A DNA stretch of 64,000 nucleotides from Bemisia tabaci (Eukaryota; Arthropoda; Insecta; Hemiptera; Aleyrodidae), in contig NC_092793.1 of the NCBI RefSeq assembly GCF_918797505.1, positions 42,210,243-42,274,242 on the forward strand, written 5' to 3'. This document shows positions 35,947-47,670 of this stretch, one piece after another. The translations under genes and the position numbers were made by a program. A model generated the notes under the pieces. That model did no database searches. It was not told the DNA's origin and was given only the letters and a program-made list of their open reading frames with translations. Numbering within the stretch: position 1 is the stretch's first letter; the number at the start of each line of letters is the position of its first letter.

Positions 35947-36014
35947 TGCCGGAATTCTAACCTGGAACCTGTTGGTCTAGAGTCAGACGCGCTGACCCCT
36001 AGGCCGACCAAGAG
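35947..36014 (-). other. tRNA-derived sequence, minus strand
   Basis: Read on the minus strand, TCGGCCTAGGGGTC is an A-box match, GCGTCTGACTCTAGACC an anticodon arm, and GGTTAGAATTCC a degenerate B box. It is degraded, and abuts a family C terminus. Confidence 0.5.
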
Positions 36015-36170
36015 TTCGATATCATATCGAATGACGTAGTCACTATATCAGCCTACTGGTAGAAGAACGTGTACAGTCGGCAGTGGACCACCACCAACTA
36101 CTTCCATTTAGCCCACGAATGTACCATGTGATTGTACAGTCGGACTGTGCGTGTGATAACTGTTTAAATA

Positions 36171-37266
36171 CAGGGTGTTCGAAAAGTTCCCTCCCCCCCC
36201 TCTAACTTTTGACCTGATTGAGGTAGAGATTTGAAACTTGGAGGGTGTTCCTGGATCAAAGAGAGCTACTTTTTGAACCCCCCCCCCCAAATTTTTGGGG
36301 GCCCCCCTTGGGGGGGTTACGGACCCTAACTTTTTTTTTCAAATGGGAAGACCCCCTTTGTGATACTTCGTTTGAAAGAGCATAAAAAAAGGACATTTTT
36401 TGCGCAAATCAGAAGTCATTATCTCAAACCGTTTCAAAATGGCGGCCGGTCAAAGTTCAAAATGGCCGAAAATTGGCACCTCTGCTATTTGCACATGGAT
36501 TTGCTTGAAACTCGGTATCTGGGGGTATTTTGGCACGAAAAAAACGAATTTGACGTTAGATTTTCAAAAAAACCCTAATTTTTCAAAATGGGCACCGGTT
36601 TAGGCTCAAAGTGGCCGAAAATTTGACAAACTTGATTTTTTGCCAATGGATTCACCTGAAATTCGGTACCTGGTGGGGGTATTTTGACCCGAGAAGAAAA
36701 CGAATTCGACGTTAGATTTTTAAACAAACCCTATTTTTTCAAAATGGCCGCCGATTAAAGTTCAAAATGGTCAACAATTGGCAACCTCAACTTTTTGCCG
36801 ATGGATTCGCCTGAAACTCGGTGTTTGGGGGATCTGGGTAGGAGACAAACCCAGATACCCCCAAACACCGAGTTAAAAATCTAACGTCAAATTCGTTTTT
36901 CTCGTGCCAAAATACCCCCAGATACCGAGTATCAAGCAAATCCATGTGCAAATAGCAGAGATGCCAATTTTCGGCCATTTTGAACTTTGACCGGCCGCCA
37001 TTTTGAAACGGTTTGAGATAATGACTTCGGATTTGCGCAAAAAATTTCCTTTTTTATGCTCTTTCGCACGAGGTATCACAAAGGGGGTCTTCCCATTTGA
37101 AAAAAAAGTTAGGGTTCGTAACCTCCCCAAGGGGGGGCCCCAAAAAATTTGGGGGGGGGGGTCAAAAAGTAGCTCTCTTTGATCTAGGAATACCCTCCGA
37201 GTTTCAAATCTCTACCTCAATTAGGTCAAAAGTTAGAGGGGGGGAGGGGACTTTTCGAACACCCTG
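36171..37266. mobile_element. Fold-back palindrome F3 (1096 bp)
   Basis: CAGGGTGTTCGAAAAGT is mirrored by ACTTTTCGAACACCCTG, with TA on both flanks. The outer arms carry C/G runs, the text GTGATACTTCGTTTGAAAG and AAAATGGCGGCCGGTCAAAG. The arms differ in length, since the left has an extra ~340 bp near 36590-36830 with duplicated AAAATGG units. Confidence 0.85.
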
Positions 37267-38214
37267 TATAAAATAAGCAGCATCAGGAGCATAAGTCTCC
37301 CATCACCCCGGTCTCCCCTACCAAAAGAATTTTAGTGGTATACTGAGGCTGAATATTCAATGCACAATGACAAAATTGCCAGATTTTTATCAAAGCGACT
37401 TGTATGTTTTACTAAAAAATTGTAGAGCGATGTTAATGCGTTCACATATGTTTCAGAAAAAGAGTGCGTTCCTTTAATAACTACTTCAAGAATGTTGAAG
37501 TATGCTTCGCTGAGTTTTCAAAGTTCAACTGAACCAAGCTCAAAAAATATTTGGGAGATGATCTCGTGCTTTAAATCATTTTTAAGTATCCTGCGCGAAC
37601 ACTACGACCTAGGTACATATAAGAAAGCAATTTCTCGACTACTTGCCCCCCTCCCCCTCCGCATTCTTTGTACATGGAAATGGTTCGATCTTAACCGTTC
37701 TGTCCCTATGGATGTATAAATTGTCGTACAAATGGAGCCTCCTTTCCTGATTGAAGTATTGCATTGCAGGCTGCTAAAGATCCTAGAAGTTTTCCTAGGA
37801 ATCTTACAATCTACCGCGTCTCTGATCAGCTGATGGTTTCTTAGTCTCCTCCTAGAATTAGAAAATTCAACAAATTTCTTAGACCATGTAGATTCACAAA
37901 TGTACGAATATAACAACAAAATTGGATCAATCTGACTAGAAAAGCACTTCAAAATTCTGATCACAGAGAATTTACGTGACGAGGAGGCATATCTGAACAA
38001 CAATTTTCCCCACGCGTTTGTAAATAATCGTAGGACGTCTCTGCCCAAAACGCAAAGAAAATGAAAAGGAACGTTTTCGGAACGAAAGTTACATGGTCAA
38101 ACGCATTCACATACATTTGCATATTTCCCAGCGCATGAAGCAACCCGTACCTAGGTACATTAGGTGAAACTTTAATGAGAGTAAATTCGTCAGTAAAATT
38201 CACCTACAGCATTT
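37267..38214. other. Repeat-poor stretch with an unconvincing 148-aa frame
   Basis: A minus-strand frame at 37602-38048 has no recognisable domain and is within the length expected by chance in 64 kb. No other features are seen. Confidence 0.4.
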
Positions 38215-38467
38215 CGACGGTGAAATTACCAAACCACGTATCTCGTTTGCGGTGTTTAAAAATCTACGCTCACATTTTATTTTTTTGAAATAGACCAATT
38301 CGATATCATTCCTTGAAATTTTCACAGAATTTTCTTCGCACGAAGAGGAAAAATCACAGAAATTCTCAAGACTGGACATTACTTAGTTTTTCATTTAAAA
38401 AATAAAGTATGACAGGAAGTCTGCGACGTCGCAAACCGAGATACGTGGTTTGGTAGTTTTACCATCG
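38215..38467. mobile_element. Family E MITE, copy 1 (253 bp)
   Basis: The ends CGACGGTGAAATTACCAAAC and a matching inverted right end (GTTTGGTAGTTTTACCATCG) are flanked by ATTT on both sides. It is the same length as the copy at 54626-54878, which lies in the opposite orientation. Confidence 0.88.
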
Positions 38468-38697
38468 ATTTGATGTTTAGGTACTCTCAGGGAATATGCC
38501 GGCATTGCCTCCCCTTCCAACCCCAGGTTTCGAGCGTAACTCAGTTTGTAATCCAAGTTGCGGGTTGTGCGGGATATTAAGTATGTCATTCGGGATTTTT
38601 CAACTCGAAATCATGTCGGTAAACCGTAGCGCTTAAAATTAATTAATTTATAATTAACATTTTTTATTTAAGCGTATGATCATACTAACATTTCATG

Positions 38698-39255
38698 CAA
38701 GGTGTTCCAGAAGTCCCGCTCCCCCCTCCAACCTTTTTCAAGATGAAAAAAAGAAACTTTGGGAAATTTAATCTCTAAAGGGACCGTCATCCGGGGGGTG
38801 GGGGGGGGGAGTTAAAATTTTTGCCCTTCTTTGGGGAGGTAGGATGGAGGCCCAAAACTTTTTTTTGTTCAAATGGTAACCCCTACCTTGTGTTACCTAA
38901 TCGGAGGGAATACATTAAAAACTAAGAATTTTGTTGCAAACGCAGATAAATATCTTAATTTTTGACCGAGTTATGATAGGCCAAAGGTCACATTTGACTT
39001 ACATTTTCAAAAATGCATAGATTTGGTTCAAATCATCAAAGAGACGGGAAAATTTGCCAAATTGTAACCAATTTTCAGTAAATATCCAAGGAAGCAATTT
39101 AAACTAATTTTAAGGGACCTTTTGGACCCCTAAGCACGTCAGATCAAAAGTCAAATGAGCCAATTTTCTCATTTTTTGCCCCAGTAATATCTTCGTAAAT
39201 TCAAAGTTACTTCAACTGCACGTTCTCAAGTCCCTGAATTTCGGGCGAAACTAAA
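38698..39255. repeat. Solo arm of an F-type fold-back
   Basis: CAAGGTGTTCCAGAAGTCC, followed by the usual arm text (poly-G/C, TCAAATGGTAACCCC, GAATTTTG, TTGACCGAGTTATGATAGG), runs to ACTAAAAAAAAA. No inverted partner follows. An A/C-rich simple stretch begins at the point where the loop would be. Confidence 0.75.
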
Positions 39256-39984
39256 AAAAAAAACAAAAAAAAAACAAAAACAAAAAAAACAAACATAAGC
39301 AGGTCGATATCTGAAGTAGAACCACGGAATGCATGGATTTTTAGCTGTTTTGGGCTAAAAAGTTAGAAAAGTTCGATTTTGAACCTGAGCCCAAAGGCTG
39401 AGATCATATTCCAGCGTATTACGTGTCTAGGTGTACCTCACATCATATTCGAAACATATAACCAACCTCCTTTGGGCCCAGATCGAAATCTGAGGTAGAA
39501 GCGCGGAGAACATGTATGTATTTTGGGCTCCGGAGACATGTTTAGGCCCCCGTTTCGCATTAAAAAACTCGCCGTAAGTATCGGACAAACTCGACTTCTT
39601 CTGTTAAATATGCATCGTCAACTGCCAAATATCCAAAAATCCCCCATTTTGTGGGGGCTGATGGGGGGGAGGGCGTTAGGGGGAGGAGGGGCGGACGATT
39701 TTGGCCCAAAACGAAACCCCTCCTTTTAGGTGATTAAAATCGACGCAGATCAGAAATCAGACGGCAATCGCTGAAAGAATCGACAGAAAGCTAGAAGAAT
39801 TTTGTGCGCCTCCAACAAAGGTGGTCCTCCCATTAAACCCCTTAACTCCCTCCGGTGCCGGACACAACCCACAAGTTCCGAAGAGAAAAAGAAGTTTTCT
39901 AGCTTTCATTTCATTCTTTAGGCGAATATTGTTTGATTTCTAGTCTGCATAGATTTTAATGACCATAATTTTTTTTCCTTTTAA
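39256..39984. other. A-rich tract and unassigned sequence
   Basis: It starts with an AAAAAC simple repeat. Two diverged direct copies of ATCTGAAGTAGAA...GGATTTT / ATCTGAGGTAGAA...TATTTT lie near 39310 and 39490. No gene is seen. Confidence 0.45.
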
Positions 39985-41370
39985 CCGAAAGTGCCGTATG
40001 CAAAAACGACTTTTTTCGCTTCCCCCCCCCCCTTAAAACTTATTCAAACTTCGTCTATCAGTTACTAATACAGGAGCGCTTCTTTCCCCAAATTTCCAGA
40101 CCCCCGAATTTTTTTTTTTTTGGGGGGGGGGGCGCTCGGAAGGTGGAAGTCAAAACCTGTGATCCTCGATATCTTTCGACCGGAAAAACATTTTGAGGCC
40201 TGGTTTGGCCAAAAAATCGTCTAAAATTGTGTAATTTAAGATTCTTAGTGGCAAAATCCCAAAATTACATTTGAAAGTTAACTTATATACTTTTTTTCAG
40301 TTTTTGAGGAAAAACAATTTCTTTTAAACAGACTAAACTGAGAGATCACATTTTTGTATTTGAATCAAAACCAGTTTTTTAAAATGTTCGTCTTTTTCCG
40401 CATCCAACGAGTGGTCATGAAGCTGGGGAACCGAACGCCTCCGGAGTTAAGAGCGATTGAAGTTTCCGCTCAACGCGCGCCGATCGATTTTCGTGCGCCA
40501 AAATATGGTTCCAAAGCCGGATTTGGGTGTTAATGAATCAGATTTTATGTCCAAACCGTGCAAAATATATTTTTAGGTATTTTTGAGGGTCGCTGAGTTC
40601 AAAAATTACAGATGCTTCCAAAAATTCACTTTTTTCCCCGTAGCGTTACTTGAGAGGCCCACCGAGTGCCTCGAGTGCCGACCGACCTGCCGCTCAGTGG
40701 GCCTCTCAAGTAGTGCTACGGGAAAAAGGTGAAATTTTGGAAACGTCTGTAATGTTTGAACTCAGCCACCCTCAAAAATACTTAAAAATGTATTTTGCAC
40801 GGTTTGGACATTAAATCTGATTCATTAACACCCAAATCCGGCTTTGGAACCATATTTTGGCGCGCGAAAATCGATCGGCGCGCGTTGAGCGGAAACTTCA
40901 ATCGCTCTTAACTCCAAAGGCGTTCGGTTCCCCAGCATACATGACCACTCGTTGGATGCGGAAAAAACGAACAATTTAAAACACTGGTTTTGGTTCAAAT
41001 ACAAAAATGTGATCTTTCAGTTTAGACTGTTGAAAAGAAAGTATTTTTCCTCAAAAACTGAAAAAAAGCACATAAGTTAACTACAAATGTAATTTTGGGA
41101 TTTTGACCTTTCGGATCTTAAAGTATGCAATTTTAGACGGTTTTTTGTTCAAACCGGGCCTGAATATCTTTTTTCGGTCGAAAGATATCGAGGTTCACAG
41201 GTTTTGACTTCCACCCCCCTAGCGCCCCCCCAAAAAAAATTTTGGGGGGTCTGGAAATTTGGGGAAAGAAGCGCTCCAGTATTAATAACTGATAGACGAA
41301 GTTTGAATGAGTTTTAAGGGGGGGGCGAAAAAAGTCGTTTTTGCATTCGGCTCTTTTTGGGGGGCTTGAA
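39985..41370. mobile_element. Large palindrome centred at ~40680
   Basis: TTCAAACTTCGTCTATCAG at 40044 pairs with its complement near 41290, and CTTGAGAGGCCCAC at 40650 with GTGGGCCTCTCAAG at 40698. The arms are ~680 bp, the loop ~34 bp. Arm identity is high, but several poly-C/G runs differ. No F-type CAGGG terminus or target duplication is found. Confidence 0.8.
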
Positions 41371-43021
41371 ACTTCGGGAAAAGATGGGGAGTTGTTAGGT
41401 GAATGAATAGGGCAAGTTTCAAAGGTATCCGCCCCGAGCCCCAAATGACCCTTTTTGCACGTACCTACTCCTTTTTTTCGCAGTCCCTCAGCCTCAACCA
41501 CGAAGTTAGCACGCATCTAGTAGAACACTATCACACTATTCTCCCAAAAACAGAATGAACAGATTTTATACCTATCCTCTTACCTTGGATGAAAGTATCA
41601 AATCGTGGTTGCGGTTGGATATAACCTATTCTTTGCGAGTGATGGTGGTGTTCAAGGCAGACGCGTTGTCCATTCGGCCACAGGTGCTTTGATACTGAGT
41701 GAAAGATACAGTCTGGTTTTAAATTAATAGCATAGGCCTCCTCACCGTTTACATTTAATACTGAATAATATTGACTTGATAAATTCTCAATCAGCTGGTG
41801 TAAAGGCAGTCAATAGTTTTTAATGAAATGTTCTCCGACATCTCTGATCTCCATAAGCTGTATGTGATACTGTATTAGCATTACTCTTTGTCCAATGAGA
41901 TGAACCTATCAGACATGATAAAATATTTTTTTGAGTGCTGTGCGGGGAAAATCGATTCAAACTCAGGAATCACAAAATAATCATAAAGCTGTAAAGAGAA
42001 GATTGCAATCTGGTAGGTGGTCATAGAGGCTGCTCCCCTAAGAGACAGAAAGAGGGTTGGGTTGTGATGCTTTCAGCCGGGCAGAGTCTACTGACGATAC
42101 TAGGTTGACATGGATAGCACTATGGGAGCAATCTGGCAAACAAGAGTGTCTGGTGTGCAACAAGATCCAGGTGAGTTCCCAAGGCTACATCCAACTCGTC
42201 ACAATTGATGTTCGATGGGTTGAATTTGGTTAAATGCAGAGGGAGTAGGGTATAACGTCGATTCTAGGTTAACATGAGCACAGCTATGGGAGGGGGGGAT
42301 CTGGCAATTTTAACAGTATTCGGTGTGTAAGAGGAGCCGGGTGAGTTTCCATATCCGCGTCCAGCTCACTGTGTTCGATGTGATCAGCGTGGATTCGCGG
42401 TGTTGCCATTTAACCGCAGGCTTCTGCGGCGAAACGTTTGGGGAAGCCATCTTATTGGCTGGGAGTGCTTTCAATTCCTGCAACAGATTCCAATCGTGTG
42501 TATAAAGAAACCGTATGAAAATCGCAATTTCCAACAATCTTAATGAGTGCGTAGCGAATTTTTGCTGGAGCGAAAAAAAGGAATGCCTCTATTGGAAAAT
42601 GACTCAAAAAATATGATGATCATATACTTCAGCATGATCTGAAATTCATGCCTATATTAGGGTGATTTCACGATAGGAGATTTTAAAGTCGGGTCACCGT
42701 GGGTCATAAACAACTTACGGCAAAACGATTGAAAACTAAGTTGATAAATCAATTTGAATGATGCCCCTGTGCTTATCCATGTTATAAAATAATAGCTCGC
42801 CGAGATAGCCGTAGCATCAGACGCAGCATATAGCCGGGATCTGCTCGCTGTGCAAGCTGTCACGCCTAGCCAGGGGGTGCCCCTGGACACCCGGTTTCTC
42901 GCTTTGCAATGAACTTGCGACTCGCTCCGCGAGCCCACCTCATAGCTATTGTCTATTAAAATAATATTAATAATAAGGAATGATAAAAATAATAATGATA
43001 TTAATAATAATAAAAATAATC
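41371..43021. other. Unassigned stretch with a tRNA-like remnant and a local duplication
   Basis: On the minus strand at about 41615-41690, TGGCCGAATGG and GCGTCTGCC look like an A box and anticodon arm. The B box is poor. A diverged ~175 bp tandem duplication lies at 42095-42400, with both units carrying CTATGGGAG and ATCTGGCAA. A GC palindromic patch lies at 42835-42930. Confidence 0.45.
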
Positions 43022-43598
43022 CTGATACCGAATTTCAAGAAAATCGATCGGAATGCAGCCAAGACATCATATCAGGCCACGGCTGCCATCGTGGATTTTA
43101 CAATTTTTGAAATCGGACCAAAAATTCGAGTTTCCCGTCGGAAAATACCCGCTCATGTCGAGTTTCACGAAAATTGATCGAAGTGAAGCCAAGACATCAT
43201 ATCAGGCCAGGGTCGCCATCTTTGATTTTCTAATTTTGCAAATCTGACCAATCATTCAAGCTTCCCGTCGAAATGGTATTTTTCGACGAGATACTCGAAT
43301 TTATGGTACCACACTTCGATCTTTCGCTGCTCCTCGATCGATTTTCGTAAAGTTCGGTAACACGGGGTTTTTCAACGGGTCAAGTTTTGGTCAGATTTTC
43401 AACATTTCCATGGCGGTCGCGCTATAAATTGCGGTCCCGGCTCCTGGAACATAAATTTCTATAAAACTTGGTGAAAAAGAAGATGAAGACGAAGATGTTA
43501 GGTATCTTCTCGTCAATGTTAAAAACTATGTACTTAGGGCGGTGGCAGCCCGCGGAGCGAGTCGCAAGTTCATCGCGAAGCGAAGAACTCGGGTCCAT
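43022..43598. repeat. Left arm of a 577-bp inverted duplication
   Basis: The whole segment is repeated in reverse complement at 46252-46828 with near identity. It carries diverged 130-bp-array units and the GC-rich GCGAGTCGCAAGTTCATCGC patch. Confidence 0.88.
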
Positions 43599-45320
43599 GG
43601 GGGAACTCCCCGGCTAGGCGTGTCAGCTCGCCAAGCGAGCAAATCACGGCTAGTTACTCCATCTAAAGCTGCTGTTACCTTTCACTCTGCCCCCCTAGAG
43701 AAAAATTGGCCAAAGCGATTTCCCTGAAACTTTATACACACTTGGCAATTGCCGTGAGGAGTTGATCAAGATTATTCCAATCAGAAAACGTAGCCCAGGA
43801 CGCCCGCAAGAGAGAAAAGTTGTTTCTCCCTATACTAATGCATTGGGGATACGAGGTTATTCACACGCACCGCGCCGAACAGGTTCAATCTTGTCGCGTA
43901 ACGTCACAGCATTATATACGAAATTTCAGGTTTTAGGGGGTATTTTTCGACGGATTTTTGTGGAAATTGGTCGCGGGGGGTACTTTCCGGCGGAAACTAG
44001 AATTTTTGGCCAGATTTTCAAAATTTTCAAAATCCAAGATGGCGGCCGTGGCCTAAAATGCTAAGTCGGCTCGTGTTCGAGGGATTTTCGTGAAACTCGA
44101 TATCCGGGGGTATTTTTCGACGGGGAAGGAGAATTTTCGGTCCGATTTTCCAAATTCCAAAATCCAAGATGGTGGCCGTGGCCTATTATACTGTCTTGGC
44201 TAGAGTACCTGTATAGCGAGAGTATGGACAGATCGCTTCATGGAGGGCTTAGGGCCCAAAAGTGCAGCCACCCTTCTAACCAACTTCTAACGCACAAAAT
44301 TTCACTGCTAGTCTGCAGATTCCAATTCTAACCAAGATGGCGAAGGATGTACATAAATGGACGTTCTTTCGCAACAATGAGTAAATTTATGAAAAAACTA
44401 AGTCAAATACGTGCTTTATAAACGATGGCTCGTAACAATTGTATTAATAAATCGCTCTGGATAATTGAAATTCATAGGTTGGCTGCATTTCTGGGCCCTA
44501 ACTTTATTCGCGGAGGCATCGGTGAAGGCTTGATGGACTCTCGGATTTTCACATCTGTCTATATACTCTCGCTATACAGGTCTAATCTTGGCTTCATCAC
44601 ATCGATCGATTTTCGCAAAATTCGGTATCAGAGGGTATTTTTCGACGGGAAACTAGAATTTTTTCATATATTTTCAACATTTCAAAATCCGAGATGGCGG
44701 CCGCGCTCTATCTTGCGGTCTTGGCTCCAGGAACATAAATTATTGCAAAAAAAATGAAGACGAAGATGTTGTCTTCTCATCAATGTTAAAAACTATGTGG
44801 GGCGGTGGCGGCCCAAGGAGCGAGTCGCAAGTTTATCGCGAGGCGAGGAACTGGGGCCCAGGGGCACTTCACGACTAGGCGTGTCAGCTCGCGAAGCGAG
44901 CTAATCATGGCTAGTTAATTATATAAAGCTACTGTACCGAGATTTCATCAACACTTTACAAAAAAAATCTCGAAGCGATTTCCTTCAAACTTGGCAAGAA
45001 TGTAGCTAAAAAACACCTTTACATGCCTGAAAAATCAAATTCAGAAAAAAATACCGCTGAAGCCAAAAAGAAATAAGGTTGTTTCTCCCTATACTAATGC
45101 ATTGCACGTACGATACGAGGTTATTCACGCGCACCGCGCCGAATAGGTTCAATCCTGTCGCGTGCCGTCACAGCATTATAGACAAAATTTCAGGTTTTAG
45201 AGGGTATTTTTCTACAGATTTTTGTGAAACTAAATATCCGGGGTACTTTTCAACGGGAAACTCGAATTTTTGGCCAGATTTTCAAAATTCCAAAACCCAA
45301 GATGGCGTCCGTGGCCAAAA
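43599..45320. repeat. Macro-tandem repeats (~1.25 kb) related to 12.67-14.27 kb
   Basis: Blocks recur in order. First a GC-rich patch GCTCGCGAAGCGAGC, then the head AAAGCTGCTGTTACC, then 130-bp units with AAGATGGCGGCC, then GAAGACGAAGATGTT. The period starts near 43660 and 44930. The second copy is shortened. Confidence 0.75.
44201..44584. mobile_element. hAT MITE, copy 4 (384 bp, TAGAGTACC ends)
   Basis: It is inverted relative to copy 3. The flanks are GTCTTGGC at 44193-44200 and ATCTTGGC at 44585-44592, an 8-bp duplication with one change. It interrupts a 130-bp unit. The uninterrupted unit is seen near 46652 (GATGTCTTGGCTTC). Confidence 0.9.
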
Positions 45321-45777
45321 AAGCGAAGATGTTATATTCTCATTATTATTGTACTTTTCTCAAAAGAATACATAGTTTGTGGAAATAAACTCATTGAAAG
45401 ATGGACCGTAGCCAAGTCTTTCAAAGCTAGAGCCTTTTAAAATTGCTGAAATTTGAGGGTTCATAAATATTTTTCAAAAGGTGTTAAAATCGTAAAAAGT
45501 TGTTAAAAATTTAAAAAAGATTGTTAAAGTAAAAGAGTTGTAAAAAAATATATAAATAAATCTTCTAATAATAATAATCTAATAAAATCTGATTGGTTTT
45601 TTGCATTATTTTAACCATTTGTGTTAATGTATTAAAGTTCATGATAATTAATCCGTGGCAGTGATAAGCTACATACAAATCCATGTATGTATGTTAACCT
45701 TGTTTCAAGTTGCAAATTGAAAATGATAAAAAAAATTGTCACGTTACATTATAACCCAATGCAGAGTTATCGTTGAG
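45321..45777. other. AT-rich stretch, nothing recognised
   Basis: It has AATAATAAT runs near 45565 and no gene or repeat family that can be assigned. Confidence 0.4.
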
Positions 45778-46041
45778 TCAGGAGTTTATCTCCTTAGGAT
45801 TCCACAAATTTCTCTTTAGGTGCTTTAATGCATCTGTTACCTTTAAATATTTAAAAATCAAGTTGGTACAACTGGTATACCGCGCTTTTATTTCACTTAT
45901 CTCAGGTGAGCTTGTTTCGGAAGTCGTTTCCATAGAGTTCACAAATCTGGACAGTTGATATTCCACGTTTTCCTTTCGCATTTTTATTTCTTCTATAGAT
46001 TCTTTTTTTGAGGTTTCTGCTTCATTCGCTTTCATCTGCAC
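45778..46041 (-). pseudogene. Coiled-coil open frame, possible retroelement gag fragment
   Basis: The 87-residue minus-strand frame is charged and helix-prone at the start (ESIEEIKMRKENVEYQLSRF) and leads into a region rich in Ser/Thr/Glu. The pattern R..VEYQLSRF...(~15)...EI.EIKARY loosely resembles the N-terminus of BEL/Pao-type gag. The match is by eye only. A chance frame or a fragment of another gene is possible. Confidence 0.3.
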
Positions 46042-46074
46042 TGCATTTTCTTCTTTACTCCGTCTACCTGTCGG

Positions 46075-46190
46075 TATGTTATGCCTAAATGCACTTTCGC
46101 GCTTAGATAGGTAGGTATTTTATGCCTAAATGCACTTTCGTGCTTAGATAGGTCTATGCCTAAATGCACTTTCGCGCTTATGACTTAGTT
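46075..46190. repeat. Three tandem copies of TATGCCTAAATGCACTTTCG
   Basis: The units at about 46079, 46118 and 46156 each continue to GCTTAGATAGG-like sequence, with short indels between. Confidence 0.85.
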
Positions 46191-46251
46191 AGGTATTTTA
46201 TGCCTACGCTTTGATAAGTCTTTTTGTGAGACATGGAGGTGCAAGACCACC

Positions 46252-46828
46252 ATGGACCCGAGTTCTTCGCTTCGCGATGAACTTGCGACTCGCTCCGCGG
46301 GCTGCCACCGCCCTAAGTACATAGTTTTTAACATTGACGAGAAGATACCTAACATCTTCGTCTTCATCTTCTTTTTCACCAAGTTTTATAGAAATTTATG
46401 TTCCAGGAGCCGGGACCGCAATTTATAGCGCGACCGCCATGGAAATGTTGAAAATCTGACCAAAACTTGACCCGTTGAAAAACCCCGTGTTACCGAACTT
46501 TACGAAAATCGATCGAGGAGCAGCGAAAGATCGAAGTGTGGTACCATAAATTCGAGTATCTCGTCGAAAAATACCATTTCGACGGGAAGCTTGAATGATT
46601 GGTCAGATTTGCAAAATTAGAAAATCAAAGATGGCGACCCTGGCCTGATATGATGTCTTGGCTTCACTTCGATCAATTTTCGTGAAACTCGACATGAGCG
46701 GGTATTTTCCGACGGGAAACTCGAATTTTTGGTCCGATTTCAAAAATTGTAAAATCCACGATGGCAGCCGTGGCCTGATATGATGTCTTGGCTGCATTCC
46801 GATCGATTTTCTTGAAATTCGGTATCAG
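46252..46828. repeat. Right arm of the 577-bp inverted duplication
   Basis: This is the reverse complement of 43022-43598. Arms this similar with a 2.65 kb spacer suggest a recent inverted duplication or conversion. Confidence 0.88.
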
Positions 46829-47319
46829 GGATCTTTTCAACGGGTCAATTTTTGGTAACCCAAACCAAAAAATGCGCGCGAAGCGCGCACCCCGGGGTGA
46901 TTGGGGGGGGCGAAGCCCCCCCCCCCCCCCCCCCAAAAACCGCCGCGGAGCGAAGCGGAGCGAAGCGGAGCGCCGTTCTTTTCTTAACATAAAATGAGGG
47001 TATTTTCGAGATTTTTGGCGTAAAACGAACCTTACTGAGCTTTAATTTCGACGAGTGCGGGCAAATTCAATATTTGATATGAACGGCAACTATTTGGAAT
47101 GGCGTGAGGCCCTCCTGCCTCCCATAACAGAGAAAACCACTGGAATCACGTTTTGCTTTTCAAAAATGGAGCTGAAATATAACTTCATTTTATCGTAAAA
47201 ATGGCATGAAGTGGTAAAAAGGCCTTAGAAATTGTGTCTTCTTCTTTAGAAACCAATCCTATATTATTGTTTGGTAATATTTTGCTTAAACCTTATGGTG
47301 ACAGCACTTATAAGTACAA
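46829..47319. other. GC-rich self-complementary patch then unassigned DNA
   Basis: 46868-46980 holds GCGCGCGAAGCGCGC, a G run mirrored by a C run, and GCGGAGCGAAGCG repeats. The rest to 47319 shows nothing recognisable. Confidence 0.5.
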
Positions 47320-47586
47320 CCCTGCTAAAAATGACCATGTTGGTAACAAATTGGTCTGGCGCAACATTGTAGCAACAGGGTGAATGGAACCTGTAATCAT
47401 AAATGATATCAACATGTTATCACCATGATATCAACATGTTACCAATATGATGTCACACACTGGAAAAAAAAGTTCAAAAATGCCAATATGCTTCTTAAGC
47501 GCGCTGCACGTTCTTGGGCTTAATTTTCATCATGGACACCAGAGAAGTGACGCTGAGAACCCGACAATCAATGTTCACCGGAATTA

Positions 47587-47670
47587 AGCCGCGCTGCGCC
47601 CGAGTTCCCCAGCGATCACCCATCGAAGTACTAACTACGCCCGACGTTGCTGAACTTCGATGGTCGCCCG
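47587..47670 (-). other. 5S rRNA-like sequence (possible SINE3-type head)
   Basis: Read on the minus strand, AAGTTCAGCAACGTCGGGCG, then GTTAGTACTTCGATGGGTGA, then TCGCTGGGGAAC match the A-box/intermediate/C-box part of 5S rRNA in order. The 5' third of 5S is not recognisable. It is a 5S-derived promoter or pseudogene and not an intact 5S gene. Confidence 0.7.

Noticed and set aside
37602..38048. 148-residue minus-strand open frame
   Set aside because: Its length is within chance for 64 kb, and no motif, splice context or repeat support was seen.
42980..43020. AT-rich replication-origin-like segment
   Set aside because: It is only a short AAT-rich simple repeat, with nothing else supporting an origin.
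46868..46980. Bacterial contamination suggested by GC-rich GCGAAGC text
   Set aside because: The patch is continuous with insect-type repeats and recurs in several places within the window.
47587..47670. Intact 5S rRNA gene
   Set aside because: Only the internal and 3' portion is recognisable, and the first third does not match.
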